64,000 nucleotides of DNA from positions 48,588 through 112,587 of the forward strand of contig NZ_JAKMCP010000008.1 of NCBI RefSeq assembly GCF_022662105.1. Direction: 5' to 3'. This document shows positions 53,041 to 61,562 of this stretch, in pieces. The translations under genes and the position numbers were made by a program. Under the pieces are notes generated by a model. It worked only from the letters and a program-made list of their open reading frames with translations. It did no database searches and had not been told where the DNA came from. This stretch comes from Aestuariivivens sediminis (GTDB taxonomy: Bacteria > Bacteroidota > Bacteroidia > Flavobacteriales > Flavobacteriaceae). Numbering within the stretch: the stretch's first letter is position 1; each line of letters begins with the position of its first letter.

Positions 53041-53694
53041 ATGCTTATTAAACAAATCATATTATACACCAATAACATACAGCGGCAAAAGCAATTTTAC
53101 GCGGATATTTTGGATTTTGAATTGGTTTTTAGCTCCAATGACAGGATCGATTTTAATGTGGGAAACAGCATTTTATCCTTTCAGTACAAAGCATATTTTA
53201 ATGCGGCCCATGTAGCCTTTAATATTCCGTCGAATGCCATTACTCAGGCATTGGAATGGCTTCAAAAAAAGGTGGTTATTTTGCCTTATGACAAAAAATT
53301 GATTTCGAATTTTGAAAGTTGGAATGCTCAGGCCATTTATTTTTATGATGCCGATAATAATATCATGGAATTTATAGCAAGAAAGGACTTAAATGTGATT
53401 AGTGAAGATTCCTTTTCTTCAAAAAGTATCCTATCCATTAGTGAAATTGGGATGGTTACAAACCGAATAGAACCCATTTACCAATCCATTAAAGATATGA
53501 GAGACATCCCGATTTACAGTGGAAATTTGCATCGATTTTGTGCTCTGGGCAATGCGGAAGGGTTGTTTATTATCATCAATAAATCTCAAAAAAAATGGTA
53601 CCCTACCCAAGAGGAAGCTCGTACTTCGGATTTTATAATTAAAGGCGATTATAACTTTTGTTTTGAAGAAGGACATATAAAAGAATTATTGTAG
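53041..53694 (+). CDS. VOC (glyoxalase/bleomycin-resistance) superfamily protein
   Basis: A 217-residue protein with a VOC fold: IKQIILYTNNIQRQKQFYAD (about 3-22), FELVFSSNDRIDFNVGN, and AIYFYDADNNIMEFIARKDL near 98-117. The metal-site Glu and His positions (AHVAFNI, MEFIAR) are plausible. A second half-domain follows. The substrate is unknown. The open frame starts at 52996, but ATG 53041 is used because the extra N-terminal residues (hydrophobic FNFLLFLG) do not fit. It is followed after 21 bases by yaaA. Confidence 0.75.
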   Translation: MLIKQIILYTNNIQRQKQFYADILDFELVFSSNDRIDFNVGNSILSFQYKAYFNAAHVAFNIPSNAITQALEWLQKKVVILPYDKKLISNFESWNAQAIYFYDADNNIMEFIARKDLNVISEDSFSSKSILSISEIGMVTNRIEPIYQSIKDMRDIPIYSGNLHRFCALGNAEGLFIIINKSQKKWYPTQEEARTSDFIIKGDYNFCFEEGHIKELL

Positions 53695-53715
53695 TTTAGT
53701 TAAAAGAGAAAATTT

Positions 53716-54474
53716 ATGAAATTAGTATTATCACCGGCCAAATCATTGGATTTTGAAAGTCAATTACCAACAGATACCTCTTCACAGCCCCGTTTTTTAA
53801 AGCAATCCGAACGATTAAATAAAGTACTTCGGAAAAAATCGGCCAAAAGTTTGTCGAAACTTATGAGTATTTCAGATGCTTTAGGACAGTTGAATTACGA
53901 GCGCAATCAATCTTGGGAATTGCCGTTCTCCAGTGCTAATGCCAGACCGGCAATTTACGCCTTTAGTGGAGACGTTTACCGCGGATTGGATGCCTACACT
54001 ATTCCTGAAGATAAAATGGAGGTATTGCAAGATAAAGTGCGTATTTTATCAGGACTTTATGGACTGTTAAGACCAAGCGATCTCATACAACCCTATCGCC
54101 TGGAAATGGGAACGAAAATGCCTGTCGGAAAATATAAAAACTTATACGACTTTTGGAAAAAAGATGTCGTTAAGGCCTTGAATGATGAACTGCATGATGG
54201 TGAATTATTTTTAAATTTGGCCAGTAATGAGTATTTCAAAGCCATAGATACAAAAGCCTTAAAAGTGCCTGTAGTTACCCCCCACTTTAAGGACTTTAAA
54301 AATGGAGAATACAAGACCATTATGACCTACGCTAAATTAGCTCGGGGGTACATGGCGCGTTATATTGTAGATACCAATGCCAATACCCTGGATGATGTTA
54401 AAGGCTTTAATTATGAGGGGTACCACTTCAGCGAACCACTGTCAAGTGATACAGAATTGGTTTTCATAAGGTAA
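53716..54474 (+). CDS. yaaA: peroxide stress protein YaaA
   Basis: A 252-residue UPF0246/YaaA protein. The signature MKLVLSPAKSLDFES (1-15), the LYGLLRPSDLIQPYRLEMGT block (about 115-134), NLASNEYFKAID and the C-terminal HFSEPLSSDTELVFIR are all present. In E. coli YaaA limits iron-driven oxidative damage and binds DNA. Here no redox genes are adjacent. The start is fixed by the conserved N-terminus. It is convergent with the tiny THX gene, 3 bases apart. Confidence 0.95.
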   Translation: MKLVLSPAKSLDFESQLPTDTSSQPRFLKQSERLNKVLRKKSAKSLSKLMSISDALGQLNYERNQSWELPFSSANARPAIYAFSGDVYRGLDAYTIPEDKMEVLQDKVRILSGLYGLLRPSDLIQPYRLEMGTKMPVGKYKNLYDFWKKDVVKALNDELHDGELFLNLASNEYFKAIDTKALKVPVVTPHFKDFKNGEYKTIMTYAKLARGYMARYIVDTNANTLDDVKGFNYEGYHFSEPLSSDTELVFIR

Positions 54475-54477
54475 ATT

Positions 54478-54612
54478 CTATTTGGCCTGCGCTTTAGACC
54501 CCACATTAATTTTAGTTTCAACAGAAGGTTTTTTCTTGATTCTTGGCCGTCTTACGCCAAATGTACCTCGATGAATTTTCCCGCGTTTTGTTTTTTTATC
54601 TCCTTTTCCCAT
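54478..54612 (-). CDS. 30S ribosomal protein THX
   Basis: A 44-residue, highly basic protein: MGKGDKKTKRGKIHRGTFGV, then RRPRIKKKPS and a short tail ending in AQAK. This is the family pattern GKGDxKTxRGKIxxGxxGxxRP of THX, a small-subunit protein known from Thermus and Bacteroidota. The tail of about 14 residues (VETKINVGSKAQAK) is longer than the shortest members. The gene is below usual length cut-offs and easily missed. It converges on yaaA with only 3 bases between stop codons. Confidence 0.87.
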   Translation of the reverse strand: MGKGDKKTKRGKIHRGTFGVRRPRIKKKPSVETKINVGSKAQAK

Positions 54613-54671
54613 AAATTCTCATATTTTAGTTCTCAATAAGATAAGAAATTTTATTAAAAAAGTCAAAATCA

Positions 54672-55355
54672 ATGTTTATTCATCGGCATCCATACCCTCC
54701 CTTTATAAGGTCTGATACCAAAAAGTTAATCGTCGGGACATTACCACCACCACGATTTTCCACCGGTGAACTTCTTGACAAGGATGTCGATTTTTGTTAC
54801 GGCAGTTATTACAATTCCTTATGGCTTTATTTGGATGTCATTTACGGCTTGACATTGCGTTATGATAATTCGCAGGAAGCTATAGATGAGCGTAAACAGT
54901 TCTTAATGGAACATAACATAGGAGTGTGCGATATCGTTGAGCGCTGTGAGCGGGAAAAGATAGACGCTTCCGACTTTGGAATGCAAAATGTTAAATTACG
55001 CGATCTCATAGGTTATATAAAACAGTACCCTTCCATTGAGACCCTTCTGTTTACCGGAGGGAATAGTAAAAATGGGCCGGAATATTTTTTTAGAAAACAT
55101 ATTAAGGCATACCACCTACCATTAGAGTTGGTTTCAGACGACATACCCAGAATACATAAATTTTATTTACCAGTCGAATCCAAAGGTCGGGAGACAGCAT
55201 TTCAGAGAGAAATTAGAACCGTCTCTTTAACCTCAGCCTCGGGAAGTGCCAATCGTGCTATTGGTAGTCTACCATTGTACAAACAATTGAAAGCAAAACA
55301 CCCGGATTTCAATACTTTTGATTTTAGAGTGATGCAGTATCGGAATTTTTTTTAA
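54672..55355 (+). CDS. uracil-DNA glycosylase superfamily protein
   Basis: A 227-residue protein with a UDG-like layout: LIVGTLPPPRFSTGELLD (about 19-36; position of motif GxxPG/GTxPP), FCYGSYYNSLWLYLDV and a C-terminal VSLTSASGSANRAIG (about 190-204) where the other motif lies. It resembles flavobacterial proteins annotated as uracil-DNA glycosylase family. The catalytic Asp or Asn of classical families is not obvious, so the base it removes, if any, is uncertain. The 3' end overlaps the PPK2 gene by 4 bases on the opposite strand. Confidence 0.75.
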   Translation: MFIHRHPYPPFIRSDTKKLIVGTLPPPRFSTGELLDKDVDFCYGSYYNSLWLYLDVIYGLTLRYDNSQEAIDERKQFLMEHNIGVCDIVERCEREKIDASDFGMQNVKLRDLIGYIKQYPSIETLLFTGGNSKNGPEYFFRKHIKAYHLPLELVSDDIPRIHKFYLPVESKGRETAFQREIRTVSLTSASGSANRAIGSLPLYKQLKAKHPDFNTFDFRVMQYRNFF

Positions 55356-56152
55356 TACTTTTCCGGAATAAAGGTTTGATAATCCATTGGAGGACGAACA
55401 TAGGCTTGATTATCGGGCAAATCGGGTAATTCTATGGGCTCAATCTTCATTTTATTATAGGGGATCTTGCTCAATACATGACTTATACAATTTAAACGCG
55501 CTTTTTTCTTATTGTCTGAATTCACCACATACCAGGGAACTTGCTTGGTATCCGTATGCGCGAACATGGCATCTTTGGCTTTAGAATACTCTAACCATCT
55601 GGACCGTGATTCCAAATCCATTTCACTGAATTTCCAACGTTTCAAAGGATTTTTAATCCGATTTTTAAATCGTTTTTCCTGTTCCTCGTCACTAACGGAA
55701 AACCAATATTTTAAAAGAATAATGCCAGATCTCACCAACATACGTTCAAATTCGGGACATGAGCGTAAAAACTCCCTGTATTCCTCATCGGTGCAAAAGC
55801 CCATAACCTTTTCCACTCCGGCTCTGTTATACCAACTGCGATCAAAAAGTACAATTTGCCCGCTATGGGGTAAATGTTCAACATACCTTTGAAAATACCA
55901 TTGGGTCCTTTCTTTTTCTGTGGGGACCCCTAAGGCTACAACTTTGCACACTCTTGGGTTTAAGGGTTCCGTAAATCGCTTTATGGTACCACCTTTACCT
56001 GAAGCATCCCTCCCTTCAAAGAGGATAACCACCTTTAATCCCTGTTGCTTAACCCATTCTTGAAGATGGACTAATTCGACATGAAGTTTTGCTAATTCTT
56101 TATCGTAATTGAAGTTTTCCTTATGGGATGGGCTGGTATTCGTGGATTTCAT
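55352..56152 (-). CDS. ppk2: polyphosphate kinase 2
   Basis: A 266-residue PPK2 family kinase that uses polyphosphate to phosphorylate nucleotides. Walker A is FEGRDASGKGGTIK (about residues 46-59), followed by FTEPLNPRVCKVVALGVP. Walker B is in GQIVLFDRSWYNRAGVEKVM. The lid block RFKNRIKNPLKRWKFSEMD is present. The frame begins at TTG 56161; ATG 56152 (MKSTNTSPS) is used. No partner gene is adjacent. The length fits the class that makes NDP to NTP, but the class is not certain. Confidence 0.93.
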   Translation of the reverse strand: MKSTNTSPSHKENFNYDKELAKLHVELVHLQEWVKQQGLKVVILFEGRDASGKGGTIKRFTEPLNPRVCKVVALGVPTEKERTQWYFQRYVEHLPHSGQIVLFDRSWYNRAGVEKVMGFCTDEEYREFLRSCPEFERMLVRSGIILLKYWFSVSDEEQEKRFKNRIKNPLKRWKFSEMDLESRSRWLEYSKAKDAMFAHTDTKQVPWYVVNSDNKKKARLNCISHVLSKIPYNKMKIEPIELPDLPDNQAYVRPPMDYQTFIPEKY

Positions 56153-56326
56153 GTCCACCAAGTTAATAAAAAAACAAAACCAAACAGAATAATATTTTAG
56201 TTAATAATCAAGAAACCGATGAATTATCAGCATTGTAAAAAAATTTATAATAATGCATTTTTATGGAAATCATAGAAGCCCATTTTTAAGAATGCCATAC
56301 TATACAGCATGTTTATCTGTCCCAGG

Positions 56327-57519
56327 TTATTCTTTGATAATCTTTATGGTTTGATCGTAACTCCTATTGGTAATTTTAATAAAATAAATACCTTGTGCCA
56401 AATGGCTATTGCTTAAGGAAATGGACGTTCTTCCGGCCTTTAATTGTGCTGTTGAGACTTCTTTGCCAAGAGGGTCCAACAGATATAATTTGGCATCCGC
56501 CTCCAGGGGTTGAGGCAATGAAATGGTAACGGCACTTTTAAACGGATTGGGGTAGGCCATACCTTTTTCAACGGTGTCTTCGGGAGTAGATAAAATGGAA
56601 CTCAATTGATATACCACCTTGTAAGAATCAAACCAAAAGGGGTTGGCTCCTCCATTGGATTCGTCTCTATCCCAAGCTTGTCCGCGGATTTGATTATAAA
56701 CGGTTTGACCGTCAATAGTAGTATAGGAATAAAAGGTTTTGATGGACTTTACCCATGCTGCCGGCGTAAGGCTTTTGTCCCAAAACTCTTCCTCGGTATC
56801 CAACAATAACTCAGCAAAGTAATTGTATTGTGTTTGTCTCCAGTTCTCCCAATTACTACCGGTATATTTTTCAAACAGGATGTAATCAATCTCATCAAAG
56901 CCATTCAATGTGTAAGTCGCTCTGTAATTATCCACAGGGGTCATCCCGTTATACGTATACGCATTAAATCCTGTTAACAGGCCCTTGGTGTAGGAGTACG
57001 TAATTAAGCTCGAATAGTCATAATCATTGGTCATGGTATTCCAATTGTCTGTTCTTACCTCGGATATCGTATTATCAGGATTAAAACTGTAAACATTGCG
57101 ACTATAGGGCGTCCATGTCATGTTTAGGTATTGACTTATATTTATCACATTGATATTGCCATTTATGTAGGAGTATTCACTTAATGTGGAGGACTGATAT
57201 TGACTGCCATCATAAATTTGGGATTCTGAAGTTTCCAGATTGTTGTCCACATTATAGGTGTTATAATTTGAAAAGAGGGCATCCAGTCCGAAGTTCCGAT
57301 AGGTTTTGAATAGCCTTCCACTCGTGTGTGTTTATTGCCACCATTGTCGTAAAATAATTCATTTCTGGAAACATTCACCAGAACCGAAGCATTATTGGGC
57401 GACGCCGGGTCTTTTTGGTAATAATCTTCCTGGTCTATTCTGATATTTTCGTATTGGGCGTTAGCAAATGGTGTCCACACAAGGACCAATACCAAAAAGC
57501 CTGAAGTAAAAATTTTCAT
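56327..57519 (-). pseudogene. T9SS cargo protein gene with a frameshift
   Basis: The minus-strand N-terminal frame starts MKIFTSGFLVLVLVWTPFAN (signal peptide) and runs in frame to residue 72 (GYSK). The second frame begins there with TYRNFGLDALFSNYNTYNVD and continues as NNLETSESQIYDG to the stop at 56327. The change at the run of A at 57304-57307 equals loss of one A, so an assembly error is possible. The joined product is about 397 residues. It has beta-rich YSY/TY repeats and a C-terminal T9SS type A sorting domain (YPNPFKSAVTISLP then GIYFIKITN). It would be exported and anchored at the cell surface. Confidence 0.8.
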
Positions 57520-57864
57520 AATCTCTTTTATTTGGATAAGTGATTCAGGCTATGGAGATGGGATGGTTTAGATTTAGACTTTAAATAGATCAACCCGTTT
57601 TACATATGTAACAGAGTATATAATATAAGTAACAATTAAAAAATGAGCGCCAAAACAAATGCTTTGACGCCCGAGATTTGAGGACTTAAATTTTTAATGA
57701 GGCATAGTGTATACTACAGATGTAAATATACATTGAATTTTACGTATTACGAAATACCATTTAAACAAAAGGATTGGCCTTAAATAATGAAAATTTAAAA
57801 AGGATTAAAAAGGACATCATGCCACGGCATGAGGTTCAAATGTATTTGAGCAATAGGGCGTCTA
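57520..57864. other. gene-free stretch with a terminator
   Basis: It holds the hairpin of the next entry and AT-rich DNA. A small-gene search by eye in both directions found nothing. Confidence 0.45.
57647..57670 (-). terminator. probable terminator of the large lipoprotein gene
   Basis: GCGCCAAA (57647-57654) pairs imperfectly (one mismatch) with TTTGACGC (57663-57670). On the minus strand it is followed by TCATTTTTTAATTG. It lies about 195 bases behind the stop at 57865. Confidence 0.5.
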
Positions 57865-60297
57865 TTAATTGATTTGATACAAAATAATGGTATTGTTATC
57901 GCCTTGGGTAACAAATTCTAATTTTCTGTCTCGGTCAATATCATCCAAATCTATTAACGAATTACCGTATACCGGAAAATTGGGTATAGGTTCATTTTGA
58001 CTGTCAAATAAATACACTTTTTGTGATTGGAAATCGGTAAGCGTAACATAAATTTTATCGTAGATGTAGAATAGTTTTGGAGGCGAGTAGTTGCCATAAT
58101 CCAGTGCTCTGGTCGTACCTCTAATAGAGAGTTCGTTGTCGTTTTGAGTGACTAAGGTTTTAGAAGAGGTATAAATATGATGGCGTTCCGATAGTTTTAA
58201 ATCTTGAATGGCCGTATTGCCTCTAACATCTATGGTTATAAGTTTGCCGTCATCCGAGGTTGTTGTAAACTTATTTTTGTACAAATAAATCGCCTCTTCA
58301 GAATAGGTATTATTGGTTTTTGGGACCACCCTATCTTTCCCGGTACGATTTAATATATGAAGTTTGTTCCTGGTTTTAATAGTGAGATAATCCTTATTAC
58401 CCATTCTAAAATGTTGCGGTTGATGAATAATTACGTCATTAGCTTTTTTAAAGGTGAATCCCGAGACCATTTTTGCCTGGGTATTGTACATCAATACATT
58501 TTCCCCCTGAGTGACCAGAAGCCGATAATTCTTGTTTTTATCATAATCAAATACGGATAGGGGTTGCGTGATGTCGTCATTGAACCTGCCTGGAAATGGA
58601 GCGACATCCTTACCATTTCTATCCATAACATAAAGTCGGTGAGGCGTTACAAACACCAATTGCAGTCTGCCATTTTTGTAAATGTCGATTTGTTCAATGC
58701 GACCCAAAACCGGGCCGTGCAATTGTTTTTTCCAAAGAATTTTGCCTTCATTTGAAATTAAATACAAGTAGTTTCTAACATCCTGAACCACAATTTCTTT
58801 TTGTCCGGTTCTGTGATTGGTTACAAATTGAGGGGCATTGAGTAATTCACTATCCAGGGTAATGCTAAACTCTTCATTAACAGATTGTTCTACAGCTTTG
58901 GCCTTGCTTTTACCTATCATACCATTAACATGAGCAAAATTGGAGTCGTACACAAATTGTAAGGCGGAGGTTTTATAGTCATCCAACTCCAAATTAAGGG
59001 CTTCGGAGAACGATGACGAAATGATCTTTTTTAGTGCCGTGCCGTTGCATACCAGCATCAAAGAAGAGGCACTGCTGAGTTGGTCCCGGGTATCTATAAA
59101 TGGACCATAATTACTTAGGGTCGTATTGTTTTGATAGTTTACAATAATATTTTGAAGCATGTCTATGGTTTGGGCGAACACAAAAAATGAATCCAATACA
59201 CAATAGGTGATAAATCCGTTTTGCGTAACAAAGGGGGTAAAGGTGTCAGCAAATAAATGAGGCTGACTAAAACTAAAAATATCAACTTGTCGGTATTGGT
59301 CAATTTTAGTTTGTTCTGCCAATAAAGCGTCGTTTGTTGCGATGACATCCATGGCATTTAAAACAACAGCCTGATTTTGGCCTTCATAAATAACACCAAC
59401 TTCAATAATATTTTCAAATAAATTAGTGGTATTGGCTATGGAATCATTTCCGTTATATCGAATTAAATTGTCCTTAAAAACATAGTAGTCTCCAAATGTA
59501 AAACTCATATAGCCATCACTGTTGGACGGTGTAATGTGTTGCATCTGGTTTTGCTGAGGGACGGTATACTTAAATACATTTATTAGTTTTTTTGAAGAAT
59601 CTGCGGCATTTGTAATACCGTGAAACACCAACTTATTTTGGTTTACATCCATGTCTAATGCCGTATAGTCTGTGAGTCTATTGTAGGACAGAGAGTCGTT
59701 GAGAAACAAAGATTTCATAAATGGATGGCCTGGCTTCAGCGTCATCGATAAGGTTTTGTCGGCATTGGTTGTATGGTATATTTTTTCTAATTCATTTTCC
59801 GGAGCGGTATTTTGGTAAGCATCATCCAGTGAATTTATTGAAGTAGAGGCTAAAAATACACTGTCGATAACAGTACTGTATACGATTTGATTTTTAAATG
59901 TTGATTTAATAACGGATTTACCGTGATATTCCTGTTGTTCTTCGGCATAGTGCTCTAAAGAATCTCGAAGAAATAGGTCTTTGTGATATTTTGTAACGAT
60001 TGAAAATTCCAGGGTATCCTGAGTATTCAAGCCCAAACCAATCAGCATCTTACCGTTAGGGTTTAATAATTCACAAAAATCCAGTTTGGAGCTAATTACA
60101 TTGTAGATTCCATTCTTTGAAAATTGATTAACCAAATCATTGTTTTTTAAATTGCTTCTTAAGGTTTCCAAAGATGGGGTCTCTATAATCACCGAAACAT
60201 TTTCAGGAAGATAATGAAGGAGTTTTGAGGGGTTTGTTTTTGAATTGGTACAGCCTAAAAGTGTAGTTGCTAAAATAACAAAACAAAAAAATCTCAT
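57865..60297 (-). CDS. large predicted lipoprotein with C-terminal propeller-like part
   Basis: An 810-residue protein with lipobox TTLLGC, lipidated C16. The first about 480 residues are a DUF3352-like two-lobed region (SKLLHYLPENVSVIIETPSL at the start). The rest is a beta-propeller-like array of ILWKKQLHGPVLG, RLQLVFVTPHRLYVMDRNGK and KLEFVTQGDNNTIILYQ type strands, resembling PQQ/WD-type blades. It is typical of Bacteroidota next to rnhB, yet its function is unknown. Envelope quality control or assembly is a guess. Its -7 box TACTTTTG is 17 bases before the ATG. Confidence 0.72.
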   Translation of the reverse strand: MRFFCFVILATTLLGCTNSKTNPSKLLHYLPENVSVIIETPSLETLRSNLKNNDLVNQFSKNGIYNVISSKLDFCELLNPNGKMLIGLGLNTQDTLEFSIVTKYHKDLFLRDSLEHYAEEQQEYHGKSVIKSTFKNQIVYSTVIDSVFLASTSINSLDDAYQNTAPENELEKIYHTTNADKTLSMTLKPGHPFMKSLFLNDSLSYNRLTDYTALDMDVNQNKLVFHGITNAADSSKKLINVFKYTVPQQNQMQHITPSNSDGYMSFTFGDYYVFKDNLIRYNGNDSIANTTNLFENIIEVGVIYEGQNQAVVLNAMDVIATNDALLAEQTKIDQYRQVDIFSFSQPHLFADTFTPFVTQNGFITYCVLDSFFVFAQTIDMLQNIIVNYQNNTTLSNYGPFIDTRDQLSSASSLMLVCNGTALKKIISSSFSEALNLELDDYKTSALQFVYDSNFAHVNGMIGKSKAKAVEQSVNEEFSITLDSELLNAPQFVTNHRTGQKEIVVQDVRNYLYLISNEGKILWKKQLHGPVLGRIEQIDIYKNGRLQLVFVTPHRLYVMDRNGKDVAPFPGRFNDDITQPLSVFDYDKNKNYRLLVTQGENVLMYNTQAKMVSGFTFKKANDVIIHQPQHFRMGNKDYLTIKTRNKLHILNRTGKDRVVPKTNNTYSEEAIYLYKNKFTTTSDDGKLITIDVRGNTAIQDLKLSERHHIYTSSKTLVTQNDNELSIRGTTRALDYGNYSPPKLFYIYDKIYVTLTDFQSQKVYLFDSQNEPIPNFPVYGNSLIDLDDIDRDRKLEFVTQGDNNTIILYQIN

Positions 60298-60314
60298 AAA
60301 TAAATTAGTTTTTG

Positions 60315-60322
60315 CAAAAGTA
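60315..60322 (-). promoter_or_regulatory. -7 promoter box of the large lipoprotein gene
   Basis: The minus-strand TACTTTTG, an exact TAnnTTTG match, lies 17 bases before the ATG at 60297. Confidence 0.5.
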
Positions 60323-60481
60323 CATGAATTTTTTCATTAGAACATTTATAAAAGCGAAATGAAAAAAAGGATAGGGACGGGCCTAGTGTGGGCCAAAGTG
60401 ATATGAGATTTTATAAATTAATGCGTCAAAATTATAGTCATTTATAAAAAGTGAACTGTAGTTACAGGGGTACAAAACCTG

Positions 60482-61090
60482 CTAAAATTGAAATTTCAAT
60501 TGTTCAGGCAATAACCTAAACGATTTTCGATGGTATTTGGTGATGCCATATTTCTTTATCGCTTCGCGATGCTCCTTGGTGGGGTAACCTTTGTTTTGTT
60601 TCCAATTGTACATTGGAAATTCTTCGTGGATCGTTTCCATATACAAATCCCTGTAGGTTTTGGCTAAAACAGATGCGGCAGCTATGCTCAAAAATTTGGA
60701 ATCTCCTTTTATTATAGTTTGATGATTAATGTTCTTATAGGGTTTAAACCTATTGCCGTCCACAATTATAAAACCCGGTGTTGGATTAAGTTGCGCTATG
60801 GCTTTATGCATGCCCAAAATAGAGGCGTTTAACACATTTATGACGTCAATTTCCTCTTGAAAGATGTGGCTTATACCATAACTAACAGATTCGTCTTCAA
60901 TAATCGGTTTTAATTGAAAGCGATGCGTTGCAGAAAGTTGTTTGGAATCCTTTAAAAGGGTATTCTTGAAATGGTTTGGTAAAATCACGGCAGCTGCTGT
61001 TACCGGACCAGCCAGACAGCCTCTACCTGCCTCGTCTGTTCCACATTCTAAAGGATTGCCCGAGTAGTTTGCTAATAACTTACCGTTCAT
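60482..61090 (-). CDS. rnhB: ribonuclease HII
   Basis: A 202-residue RNase HII that cuts RNA in RNA-DNA hybrids. The catalytic acids are visible: D19 and E20 in [15 protein letters not shown] in FIIVDGNRF and D in [19 protein letters not shown]. The last signature [11 protein letters not shown] is present. It lies between the large lipoprotein and the porin, an order common in Flavobacteriaceae. The start at 61090 is the only one in frame near a family N-terminus. Confidence 0.96.
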   Translation of the reverse strand: MNGKLLANYSGNPLECGTDEAGRGCLAGPVTAAAVILPNHFKNTLLKDSKQLSATHRFQLKPIIEDESVSYGISHIFQEEIDVINVLNASILGMHKAIAQLNPTPGFIIVDGNRFKPYKNINHQTIIKGDSKFLSIAAASVLAKTYRDLYMETIHEEFPMYNWKQNKGYPTKEHREAIKKYGITKYHRKSFRLLPEQLKFQF

Positions 61091-61283
61091 GACATTACAA
61101 ATCTATAGGTTTATAATTTAATTAAAAGGGTACAAATTATTTTATTTTTCATATTTGAGAACCTTATCATTAGTAATTCATTAAAATAGGGCTGTATAAT
61201 TAAAAAATACATAAAAAAGCATAAGGAAAATTGTTATATGTTTAACGGGAAAATAAATGAGCTGTACTTTTTTAAAGTTTTTT

Positions 61284-61408
61284 TTTGGAATTTAAAGATA
61301 ATATTTAGATGTTTGTAATCGACTAACTCAAATTAAATATTCGAATTATCATCAGTTGAAGATGGTATATAGAGAAGAAAGCCAGCATAGACATGCTGGC
61401 TTTCTTTA
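61284..61408 (+). ncRNA. candidate short transcript upstream of the porin gene
   Basis: TTTG (61284-61287), 20 bases and GATGTTTG (61308-61315; one mismatch to TAnnTTTG) precede a very strong terminator at 61375-61406. The predicted RNA is about 85 nt from about 61322 and carries no gene. The stretch 61091-61562 has nothing else. It could be a small RNA or an attenuated leader in front of the porin gene at 61563. Confidence 0.35.
61375..61406 (+). terminator. very strong intrinsic terminator
   Basis: A fourteen-base perfect stem AAGAAAGCCAGCAT (61375-61388) / ATGCTGGCTTTCTT (61393-61406) with a 4-base loop, followed by TATTAAAA. It works well in both directions, so it may also end transcripts coming leftward. 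Confidence 0.8.
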
Positions 61409-61562
61409 TTAAAAATAATTCAGGCCATTTATCGTTCAAATAATTACTTTTGTTCCTAAAAATTGGTAAGATTGAAATTTGTGATTGGTTTTGTCGTTGA
61501 TCCTTAAAAATTAGAAATACTAAATATGGGTTTTATTCTTTCTAAAATACTAACAGAGTCCT

